Below, in pieces: positions 1-8,600 of a DNA stretch of 64,000 bases. Origin of the DNA: Mycteria americana (Eukaryota > Chordata > Aves > Ciconiiformes > Ciconiidae); NCBI RefSeq assembly GCF_035582795.1, contig NC_134366.1:1624501-1688500 (forward strand), written 5' to 3'. Made by a program: the position numbers and the translations under genes. Under the pieces are notes generated by a model, which was not told the origin of the DNA, ran no database searches, and saw nothing but the letters and a program-made list of their open reading frames with translations. Position 1 is the first letter of the stretch. Each line of letters begins with the position of its first letter.

Positions 1-664
1 GGTGGCTTCTGGGCTCAGCCGGCGCGGTGCTGCCTGGGAACGTTGTGCCAGCACCTCCGTCCCCCGCCGGCGCTGCCGAGAGCTCCGGACCCCCCCCCAA
101 AAGCGATGGTGGCAAAGCCACCAGGTTGTCACCTCCCCGCCGTTGAGTCCCACGGCGTGACGCCGAGGGTCCCGGCAGCGGGACCCCACCGGGGTCCCTG
201 CCACCCCCCCGCCCCCCAGCTGGTGTGGGACAACATGGCCGGCACCGTGCCTGCCACGGCACGGCCACCCCGTGGGACACCCCTGGGGACATCCCTGTCC
301 CCTGCCAGCGCCGGCGGTGCGGTGACACGAGCTCGGCCCTGTTTTAAAGCCACGAGAGAGAACGCATCCGCTCCCGGTGCGCAGCCCTCATCAGATCTCA
401 CCGTCTGGGGAGGGGGACGATGACGGGGGACGCCGCCATGGAGGTGACACTCAGACCGGTGGCATCACCCGCTGCCCTGGCTTCAAGCCTCAAAAGAAGC
501 CCGGTAGCGGGACGGCAGAGGGTTAACGCAGGCCAGGGACGCGTCCCGGCAGCCGCGTCCCCACCGGCGATGGCACCGTGGCGGAGGCCAGCGCGGTTTT
601 GCAGCGTGACCCAGCTAGGGAGGTGACACCGAGGTCCTGCCTCGGCCCCGGTGTCTCTCGGAGG

Positions 665-2520
665 TGGCATGGCCACCCCGTCGGCGTGGCACGGCGAGCA
701 GGCACACCCCGCCGGCGTGACACGCTCACCGTGCAAGGCCGCGCACCCGGACGGCGCGGCACGTGTCGCCGGGAGCACGCAGCCCGGCGCCGCAGCACGT
801 GTCCCCAAGGGCGCGCGCGCACACTGATGGCGCGGGACGTGTCCCCGTGCGAGCGTGCACGCCCCGACGGCGACGCGTGCACCCCCGTGCAAGCTTGCAC
901 GCCCCGACGGCGTGGCACGCGTCCCCGTATGACCACGCGCACCGTGACGGCGTGGCACGTACGACCACGCGCATCCCAACGGGGTGGCACGCGTCCCCTG
1001 TGCCACCACGCACGCAAACCAGCACGGCACCTGTCCCCGTACCGCCACGCGCAGCCCCGCGGCGCGGCGCCTGTCCCGGTGCGAGCGTGAACACCCCAGC
1101 GGCGTGGCACGCGTCCCCGTACGACCGCGCACACCTGGTGGCGTGGCACGCGTGCTTTGCACGAGCTCGCCCACCTTGACGGCATGGCGCGTGTCCCTCT
1201 ACGGCCACGTGCACCCGATGGCGCGGCACGTGTCCCCTGTACGAGCGCGTGCACCCCGGCGGCGTGGCATGTGTCCCCGTACAACTATGCACGCCCCAAC
1301 AGCGTGGCACGTGTCCCCGTACGACCACGGCCACCTTGATGGCACGGCACGTGTCCCCTGTATGATGAGCAGGTACGCCCCAACGGCGTCACATGTGTCC
1401 CCATACCACCACGGCCACCTTGACGGCACGGCACCTGTCCCCTGTATGAGCACGTACACCCCAACGGCGTCACACGTGTCCCCGTACAATGGCGTGGCAC
1501 GTGTCCCCATAGAACCACAGACACCTCCACGGCATGGCATGTGTCCCATACGACCACGGCCACCTCCACGGCACGGCACAGGTCCCCATACAACCACAGA
1601 CACCTTGACAGCACGGCACGTGTTCCCATACGACCACGGCCACCTCCACGGCATGGCACAGCATGGCATGTGTCCCCATAGAACCACGGCCACCTCCATG
1701 GCATGGCACAGGTCCCCATACGACCACGGTCACCTCCACGGCGTGGCACATGTCCCCATACGACCACGGCCACCTCCATGGCATGGCACAGGTCCCCATA
1801 CGACCACGGTCACCTCCATGGTGTGGCACATGTCCCCATACAATCACAGCCACCTCCACGGCGTGGCACGTGTCCCCATACAACCACGGCCACCTCCACG
1901 GCACGGCACAGGTCCCCATAGGACCATGGCCACCTCCATGGTGTGGCACATGTCCCCATACAACCACATCCACCTCCACGGCATGGCACAGGTCCCCATA
2001 CGACCACGGCCACCTCCATGGTGTGGCACATGTCCCCATACAATCACAGCCACCTCCACGGCATGGCACGTGTCCCCATACAACCACGGCCACCTCCACG
2101 GCATGGCACAGGTCCCCATAGGACCATGGCCACCTCCATGGTGTGGCACATGTCCCCATACAACCACATCCACCTCCACGGCATGGCACAGGTCCCCATA
2201 CGACCACGGTCACCTCCACGGCGTGGCACAGGTCCCCATACGACCACGGCCACCTCCATGGCATGGCACGTGTCCCCATAGGACCATGGCCACCTCCACG
2301 GTGTGGCACATGTCCCCATACAACCACATCCACCTCCATGGCACGGCACAGGTCCCCATACGACCACGGCCACCTCCACGGCACGGCACGTGTCCCCATA
2401 CGACCACGCACGCCTGACGGCGCAGCGCCTGTCCCTCCGCGAGCGCGAACACCGAAACGGTGCGGCCCGTGTCCCCGTACCACCGTGCCCGCCCGACGGC
2501 ACGGCACGTGTCCCTTCTCC
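665..2520. repeat. 40-bp minisatellite (VNTR)
   Basis: The sequence repeats with a 40-bp period. The plus-strand unit is roughly GGTCCCCATACGACCACGGC followed by CACCTCCATGGCATGGCACA. From 1671 to 2390 there are 18 units in perfect 40-bp register. To the left (about 665-1670) units are more diverged, richer in CpG and vary in length; to the right they fade out by about 2520. This homogenised core with decayed edges is typical of arrays that evolve by unequal exchange or slippage. Because 40 is not a multiple of three, each frame cycles through the same peptide words, which explains the long open frames on both strands (477 codons plus, 358 minus). These are not genes. Confidence 0.93.
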
Positions 2521-2742
2521 AAGCCCCCCAGGGCCCGTCCCACCAAAGCCGTTTCTCCCCGGCATCCCGCAGCGAGGGTTTAGGGTCTCTTCCCACCCCT
2601 CTCCATCCCCGGCGGCGAGTAACCCCAACCCCAACCGCGGTGCCGGCACCACCGGCTGCCGGCCGGGAACGGTTCCCCGTCCTCCCCACGGATCCGGGGC
2701 CATCTCCCGGCACCTGCTTCCACGATTTAATGATTTATTTTG

Positions 2743-2761
2743 TTTTTTTTTTTTTTTTTTT
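2743..2761. repeat. T homopolymer (19 nt)
   Basis: A run of 19 T follows an AT-rich stretch (ATTTAATGATTTATTTTG). On the minus strand it is an A-run, as could be left by an old retroposed tail, but no retroposon body is recognisable next to it. Confidence 0.8.
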
Positions 2762-3099
2762 ATGTCGTGCCGGAGCCAAAATGGGCCCGGGGTCATTTGG
2801 GGGTGGCAGCACCCGTCGCCGAGGGGACCCTGAAGATGCTTCAACCCCTTTTCCAGGGACTGAGCAAAGAGTGGGGGGGCGCGGGGGCTTTGTTTTGGGG
2901 TACGGAAGAGCCGGCGGGTGCCAGGGGACGTCGCGGGGCTGGACGAGGTGACAGACGCACCGGCGGTCCCCAAACCCAGCTGCAACCGGGGTCTCCGTCC
3001 CTCCCGGCGTTCCCGGCCGCGTGCCGGGGACACAGCGGGGTTTTGGGGTAGAAATAACGCCCTGCACCCCAAAAACATGGCTGGTCACCCCGACCCGCA

Positions 3100-3971
3100 G
3101 GAGGTGGGGGTGACATGGCGGGGGGGGGGGGGGGGGGCTCCTCTCCTCCAGGATCCGGCCTCCGCAAGCGGGGAGAATTCCGGAGAAAAAGTGCCAGGGA
3201 CTCTCGGGGGGGTGACGGGGGGGTCCCCGCACGCTGCCGGTTGGGGACCCCCCCACTCCCCGAGGACCCCCCGGCCATGGGACGTGGTGGAGCGGAGGGA
3301 AATAGGATGCGGTGGGGGGAGGGGGGGTGGTGACAAGGGGGGGGTTGTGGTGACAAAGGGGGGGTGGGGGGGTCCCCCTAAGCAGGACAAACCCCCCCCC
3401 CCCCCCCCCAGGTCACTCCTGACGCTGCTCTAATGTCACCGCGGCCGCCGGGCGGGGGCGCAGGGACCCGCGGGGTGCAGGGGGACCCCCCCCCCCAAAA
3501 AACCCCCTCCCGGCTGGGTGTAAGGGGGGGTGTGGACCCCCCCAGCCCGGCCCCCCCAGGAGAGGTGGGAAGGGGGGGTGCGGGGGGATGCGGTGCCCCC
3601 CCAGGGAGGGGAGCATGGGGGGGGGGGTGTCGCGGACTTTGGGGTGCGGTGCCCCCCAAGGGGGTCACACGGTGGGGGGGGGTGGTGTCGCGGAGCGCAG
3701 GTTGCGGCAGTGGGGTGCAAGGGGGGATGCGGTGCCCCCCAAATGGGGGGGTGGGGGGGATGTAGCAGCGGGGTGCTCCCCCCCCAAATAGGGACCCCCC
3801 CCCCTCCCCTTTCAGGCTTGAGGTGCAGGCAGGGGGGTGCGGGCAGGGCTCATAGCCCCCCCCCCCGAGAGGAGGGGATGCAGGCAGCGGGGCTGATGGG
3901 GGGTAAAGGGGTGCTGCCCCCCCCCCTTTTTCTTTTTTTTTGGGGGGGGGGGTCTCCGGTGCCGCCCTCAC
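3100..3971. repeat. NBEAL2: G/C homopolymer-rich, G-quadruplex-prone segment
   Basis: Dense runs of G or C fill this part of NBEAL2 intron 1. Examples are 18 G at 3120-3137, 18 C at 3392-3409 and many runs of 6-10 between 3480 and 3800. Four or more closely spaced G-runs occur repeatedly, so G-quadruplex formation is plausible on either strand. Run lengths in assembled sequence are often unreliable here. No protein-coding signal was seen; the long open frames consist of Gly/Pro low complexity. Confidence 0.85.
3917..3952 (-). other. NBEAL2: C-run / A-run / G-run hairpin candidate near the NBEAL2 donor
   Basis: Plus strand shows 10 C (3917-3926), a 15-nt T-rich stretch with one C (3927-3941), then 11 G (3942-3952). 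In NBEAL2-sense RNA this reads C-run, A-rich loop, G-run, and could fold into a 10-bp G:C stem. It begins 20 nt inside the intron from the exon 1 donor at 3971/3970. The sequence is direct; any effect on splicing is inference. Confidence 0.5.
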
Positions 3972-4022
3972 CTTGGCGAAGTAGAGCATCCAAAGCTCGT
4001 AGAGCCGCTCCCGGGAAGCCAT
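3972..4022 (-). CDS. NBEAL2: NBEAL2 coding exon 1 (partial gene)
   Basis: On the minus strand an ATG (4022-4020, with a G at +4) opens a 17-codon exon reading MASRERLYELWMLYFAK. It ends exactly at an AAG|GTGAGG splice donor in phase 0. Human NBEAL2, as I recall it, starts MAASERLYELWLLYYAQK, so the match covers the whole exon. NBEAL2 is a neurobeachin-like BEACH/WD40 protein of about 2,750 residues that acts in membrane traffic; loss in humans causes gray platelet syndrome through failure of alpha-granule formation. The rest of the gene lies beyond position 1. The head-to-head position beside CCDC12 matches mammalian synteny and strengthens a call that would otherwise rest on 17 residues. Confidence 0.85.
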
Positions 4023-4175
4023 GCCGGGCCGGCACGGCTCGGTACGGCACGGCACGGCGGGCAGCTCCTCCCCCCCCACCGCTGGGCCCTCCCCCAGGTA
4101 CGGGGGGGGCGGTGACAGCCCCCCCCCCCCCCCCCCGGTACCGGGTACCTGCTGTTGGGGGGGGGACGTACTCCT

Positions 4176-4250
4176 CCCACCCCGCTTTTTACCTTCCACC
4201 CCCGGCAGCCCTTTGGGCTGCCGGGGGTGGAAGGTAAAAAGCGGGGTGGG
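4176..4250. repeat. Perfect 36-bp inverted repeat, 3-nt loop
   Basis: Arms 4176-4211 and 4215-4250 are exact reverse complements around a TTT centre (4212-4214). I checked the outer pairs by position: 4250 G with 4176 C, 4247 T with 4179 A; pairing stops at 4251/4175. Each arm contains GGGCTGCCGGGGGTGG and its complement. It lies between the NBEAL2 and CCDC12 start codons. It could be a true cruciform-forming palindrome or a fold-back artefact of sequencing or assembly. Confidence 0.95.
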
Positions 4251-4521
4251 GAAGGTAAAATGTCCCCCCCCAAATAATTATCTCCCTCCCCCCCCCCCCC
4301 CCCCCCCAATTAAACCAGCTGAGCCATGCGCGCCCTGGGAGGGCGGGGGAATAAGCCTGGCCGGCCAGTAGGAGGAAGATTTGGGGTTATTTTACCTTTT
4401 TAAAATGTTTTAAAATTTATTTTAAATTTTTTTTATAGCCCCCCCGCTCCCATTTGACACCCCCCCCCCCCCCCCGGGTTGCGCCCCTCCCGCCCCGCGG
4501 TTTGCCCATCGATGCGTTCGG

Positions 4522-4596
4522 CGCTCGATGGGTTGCACCTGCACCGCGCTCGATGGGTTGGATCTGCTCCGCGGTCGATGGGTTGCACCTGTTCCG
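4522..4596 (+). repeat. Three-copy 25-bp tandem repeat in the CCDC12 promoter
   Basis: Units 4522-4546, 4547-4571 and 4572-4596 share the core TCGATGGGTTG followed by a CTG and CCG ending. Part of a fourth, decayed unit (CATCGATGCG...) lies just upstream. The array ends 44 bp before the CCDC12 ATG, so it probably lies in the core promoter or 5' UTR. No known factor was assigned to the repeated core. Confidence 0.9.
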
Positions 4597-4605
4597 CATG
4601 CGCGC
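4595..4605. promoter_or_regulatory. NRF1-like site
   Basis: CGCATGCGCGC resembles the NRF1 palindrome (GCGCATGCGC). It abuts the last 25-bp repeat unit, 35 bp upstream of the CCDC12 ATG. A weaker relative (CCATGCGCGCC) lies at about 4324-4334. The motif match is direct; binding is inferred. Confidence 0.5.
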
Positions 4606-4637
4606 TGAGGGTTGTACGGAGCGTGAGGAGAAGGAGG

Positions 4638-4648
4638 AAGATGGCGGC
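4638..4648 (+). promoter_or_regulatory. CCDC12: YY1-type motif over the CCDC12 start codon
   Basis: AAGATGGCGGC matches the well-known YY1 consensus AANATGGCGGC, with the ATG being the translation start. Such sites just downstream of transcription starts are typical of housekeeping genes with short 5' UTRs, so transcription probably starts only a little upstream. Confidence 0.65.
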
Positions 4649-4766
4649 GCCCGGTGGCGGAGTGGAAGCGGAGGAGCCGGCGGCTGGCCCGGCTTTAGGG
4701 AGGCTGGAGGAGGAGGCACGGCGGCGGCGGGAGAGGTTGCGGGCCTTGCGGCAGCGTACGCTTCAG
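4641..4766 (+). CDS. CCDC12: CCDC12 coding exon 1
   Basis: CCDC12 is a small coiled-coil protein (cwf18 family) reported in activated human spliceosomes. Joining the seven exons gives 531 nt, 176 residues plus stop, against about 166 in human. Exon 1 has 42 codons: an Ala/Gly/Glu-rich leader (about 20 residues, longer than the human start), then GRLEEEARRRRERLRALR, which matches the human GRLEEEALRRKERLKALR. The ATG has A at -3 and G at +4. The donor used is CAG|GTCGGT at 4766, phase 0; a second GT (GTAGGG) four bases on would bring in a stop after joining exon 2. The gene is divergent from NBEAL2. Confidence 0.93.
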
Positions 4767-5660
4767 GTCGGTAGGGGCATGGCGGTGTGGGGGGGCTGAG
4801 GTGGGCGGTAGAGGGGTATGAGGGTCTGGAGTGGGCCGTGGGGTCTGAGATGGGCCTGAGGATGTTGGGGGAGACCACAGAGGGTCTGGAGATGTGGGGG
4901 GCAGCGGGTCTGAGGTGGGCCTGGGGTTTTGGGGAGAGGGAGAGGGTCTGGGTTGGGCTTGGGGATTTGGGAGGTGGCAGAGAGGGTCTGGCGTGGGCCT
5001 GGGGATGTTGGGGGGGGGGGGTCAGAGGGTCTCGGCTGGGTCTGCGGTTATTGGGGATATGGGGGACAGAGAACCTGGACGAGAAGTTATAGGTGTAGGA
5101 GAGACTGGGGAGCGGAGGGGGCTGGGGATATTGGGGGGCCGTGGATGGGGGGGGATAGGGTTAGGAGAAGCTGGGGGACAGGAGTGTGGGGTGGGCCGGG
5201 GGGTGCAGTGGGGTGGGGGCTGTGGGGTAGGAGGACCAGGAGAAGGGACAGCGGGTAGTGAGGCCCAGAGACAGAGAGAGAGGTTGGAGGGGGGTCCTGG
5301 GGGTAGGGAGGGGTCTGGGGCAGAAGGTAGGGGGTAAAGGGGGAGTTTGGGGGGTCTGGGAGGGACAGGAGGGTCTGAGGGTAGGGAGATGGTGGTGAGG
5401 GTGAGGTGGGGGTTCAGGGGTGCTTGCGGAAGGCTGAGGGGTCTGGGGCCACCAGGCTGGTGGGGCTGAGCAGGGAGCGGTGCTGGGCACAGCGAGGGGT
5501 TCAGGTTAGGGGGCAAGGGGCAAGGATGGCTGGTGTTGGGGGACGTGGTGGGGTGGGCGGGAGAGACATGGATGTGGGGAAGCAATGGTGAGGGGTCTGT
5601 GGGGTGGGAGAGAGGAAAAGCAGAGAGGAGTGGGGCAGAGGGGGTCCCCCACTGTGGGGA
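4767..5660 (+). repeat. CCDC12: G-rich degenerate tandem repeat at the start of CCDC12 intron 1
   Basis: The start of intron 1 is strongly G-rich on the sense strand. AGGGTCTGG-type words recur at irregular 25-60 bp spacing from about 4815 to 5050, often with GGGCCTGGGGATTTTGG nearby. G-runs continue to about 5660. This G-rich 5' intron end is common in birds and mammals and may help splicing or form quadruplexes. The minus-strand Pro/Ser-rich open frame of 331 codons here is a composition effect. Confidence 0.6.
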
Positions 5661-8600
5661 AGGGGATGTGGGGTAAGAGGGACGCAAGAAAAGGCAGGGG
5701 TGCAAGCGCTTCGGGATTTGTGCGATGCCCCAGTGACGGTACTGGGTCTCCTTGGTCCTATCTGCGGGGTCCGTGCTGGCTCCGTAAGACCCCGTGGCCT
5801 GTCTGGCCTTGGGCTTCCTCTTGCTTTTCTGTTCTGCCTCTGCCGTGATGTCCCCGGTCTTTGCTGTAAAGCCCCCTCGTGTGATTAAGGCTCTTGATTT
5901 TTTCCACATTATCTCCCCACTTCTCTGTGTTTGCATCACGTCTGAAATCTGGGCCGCAACCTGGGTTTTGTAGTGGGGATGAAAACAGAGATTCACCCTG
6001 GGGTTAATTAATAACATGTTACAGTTCTTGGCACTTTCTGGGCCTTAAACTTCTTTTCCGTAGAGACGTCGAGACCCGATTGCCTTTAGCGCAGGCTTGA
6101 GGATACTGAGGAACCAGTTGTGTTGCCTGACCAAAGCCAGGACCAAGCAGGTCCATAAATTGGGATTTTCTTCTCGGATGTGCGCACTGTGGATGGTGTG
6201 GCAGGCTCCTAGCTCAGCCTTGGGGGAATTCACGGTGGTTATTGTAAATCTGTGTTGTACAAAGTGCTGCTGGCAGCAAAATATCCAGGATTGGTTCTTA
6301 AGGAATTTATCTGAAAAGTTTTGTGATGGGTTGAATCCCCACCCAAAAAACTCCAGTTATTTTACCTGGCTGTCCTTGTTGCCTCCGCAAATGCTGAGCT
6401 CAGGATATTAAAATAGAGATTTTATTTATTTATTTTTTTTTCAATTGAGGGTGAAAGAAGGCTGGAGTAAACTTGAGAAACTTGGCAATTAATACCTCGG
6501 CAACGCCTACTGAGGAGGGCAGCCGCGCTCCAGCAAGTCTTGGCACGTCCTGGCATTGCTTAATTCTCCTCTTTTGGGCTAGTAAGGCGGGACTAGCTCT
6601 GCTCCCCTTCTGCCATGTCGTCTTGAATTTGTTGATCCAGGTTAGTACGGTCCAGTAACGTGGGAAGATGTCCTGTCCCTCCACTGAGACACCTTCTCTT
6701 GGGGTTATTAACAGGAGCCGTGACGTTGGTGGGCAGGTCAAGCACATTCTGCTGCGTCTCTTGCCTTGAGACCTTTGTTATTATCGGAGAGCTGAGTTTT
6801 CTGAAAGGGGAACGTGGGATACAGCCCTGTGCCCAGCCTTATCGAGCAGAAAAGCTGTTGAAAAGAAAAGCTTTTTCCAAAAGAAAAGCTCTTTTTTCTT
6901 TTCTGTCCTATCTGGCAAATTCAGATGGAGCGAGACGGAGCGGTTGTGGAGGGTGTAGCACATGGGGTGGTGTTCTCATCTGCTTTATTGCTGTGGTTTT
7001 TTAAATTCTGGGTGAGATTTTCTGACTCGGTCCCTGCGAGGGCTAAAGGTGTTCTTACTTCTTTTCCATGAGTAGTATCTCATGCGCAGTACTGGTGTAC
7101 TGTGCCTTCGAGGGTAATGCCTGGTAGTCCATGATGGCTCCTGGTAGACCTGTCCTGGTAAGTTTGTCCAAGCCTTTCTAAATCTCTTTTTACTTTTGGC
7201 TTTTGCAGTCTCCTGAGACAAAATTCCACTGTTTAATGACAAAAATACCTCCTTTGGCTTTAAACCCATTAAATGAAAGTTGCCTTGGGTGCTCTCTCAC
7301 ACAGCCCTTGAGAAACACAAAATAATTGTTCCCCGTTTGTGTTTATGATTTTATAGCGCGCTTGGTCTCTCTTCCAGATTCAAGCTGTGGTCAGCGAAGC
7401 CTGTCTTTGTATACAAATATCTCTGAATCGTCTCCGTGGCTTTCCCTGGTACCTCCCTGAGTGCTGGGATGCCCTTTTGCCGAGAGGGGATCTGGGACTG
7501 CGTGCTTGGCTCGGGATGTGGGGCACCCCTGGGCTTACAGCGCTGGCACACGATTTCCTGTTGCGTTTTTTTTTTTTTCCTATATTCTCACTTTGGCCAC
7601 ACGAGTCTGTCTTCAATTGTCAAAGCTAGACTACTTTTTCCAGTCCTATCAGTCTCAACCGAGACCTTTCCCCAGCAGCAGAGCTCATCGGGACCCCATT
7701 CCCTGTGCACGTGTAACCAGAATTATTTCCCCACCCCATGTGCGTTGCTTTACATCAGGCTCTGAATTACACCTCTTGTCTCGTTGCTCGGTTAGACGTG
7801 ATTTTACAACCCTTCTGCCAGCCGCTGTTGGATTTCCTTGTGAGTGATCTCGCCTGCCAACGCTGTCATCTAACTAGCCAGGTCTTTCCCAAGTCTTTTG
7901 CGGTGCTTGCAACAGCCCAAACCTTGGCAGAAGGTGTGGGGAATAGAGAAGAAGAGGGGACCTGCCGATCCTCGCCTGCTGCTGTGAAAAGCCACTGCTG
8001 GGGTTTGCAGGTGCCGTGCTTTCTGCTGTCTTTCTGCACGTTTAGGGAACGGGTACTTAAGATCCGACAAGGAGCCTCCTTCAGTTCGGGACTTCTCCGC
8101 AAATTACACCACGCGCTCAGTTTTTGCGGGAAGGCGAGGCTTTTCCCAATCAGTGAGGAAACGAGTGAGGTAATACCCAGACATACAAAAACTCAACGGA
8201 TGATCTCGTGCCTTCTGCTGTGCTTACCCGCCCTGTTGCACTGCCTTTTATTAATCGATAGCGAATGGGGGTTTCTGCTCAATAAAAAGTGTATTTGAGT
8301 TCTGGGCGTAATTTACGTTTGAGAAATGCCAGTCACCACTTGCTTATACAAATATGCTTAAAATAGTATGCAGGCTGATGTTGGATTCCTAACCTCAATG
8401 GCCTTGGCATCAGCGGAGGTTGCAATGTCAAGGATCAGGTATGGTATCAGAGAGGCCATTTCCTTCCTAAATATGAAGAAAATCGTCTTTCAGCAGCAAA
8501 CAATCAAACTGTGGACTCTGACTTGTTGGCATACTGAGTATTGCTTCCTGTTCTGGCAAAAAATACAGCTTTGAATTGTGTAACTGTAATCTTAGTTTGC

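Larger units (their letters stand above)
1..3971 (-). other. NBEAL2: NBEAL2 intron 1 (5' part, runs off the window)
   Basis: Minus-strand sequence downstream of the NBEAL2 exon 1 splice donor. I saw no second NBEAL2 coding exon in any minus frame; the long minus-strand open frames here are by-products of a tandem repeat. The segment holds a 40-bp minisatellite, a 19-T run at 2743-2761 and many G/C homopolymers. Positions 1-660 are GC-rich unique-looking sequence with nothing I can name. Intron 1 is therefore at least 3.97 kb. This rests on the exon 1 call, so it is an inference. Confidence 0.6.
4023..4640. promoter_or_regulatory. Bidirectional CCDC12/NBEAL2 promoter region
   Basis: The 618 bp between the two divergent start codons must contain both 5' UTRs and both start regions. 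It is GC-rich with many CpG, has no TATA box at a sensible place and carries NRF1-like and YY1-type motifs, as expected of a housekeeping CpG-island promoter. It is broken up by long C-runs (20 C at 4288-4307, 16 C at 4460-4475), by an AT-rich patch (about 4385-4438) made of T- and A-runs, and by a perfect inverted repeat. Transcription start sites cannot be placed from sequence alone. Confidence 0.75.

Noticed and set aside
984-2546. Very long open frames on both strands (477 codons plus, 358 minus) with VPIRPRPPPWHGT-like repeats
   Set aside because: They coincide with the 40-bp minisatellite, and a period not divisible by three keeps all frames in the same peptide words. No splice context or homology.
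4767-4770. Extending CCDC12 exon 1 to the GTAGGG donor
   Set aside because: Joining to exon 2 then gives an immediate TAA, while the CAG|GTCGGT donor keeps the reading frame through all seven exons.
5022-6017. 331-codon minus frame rich in Pro/Ser
   Set aside because: Composition effect of the G-rich intron start; it continues into ordinary intron and has no homology.
7738-8298. 186-codon plus frame ending around an AATAAA
   Set aside because: No resemblance to any family, no clear exon borders, and inside an intron. Length is unusual but possible by chance.
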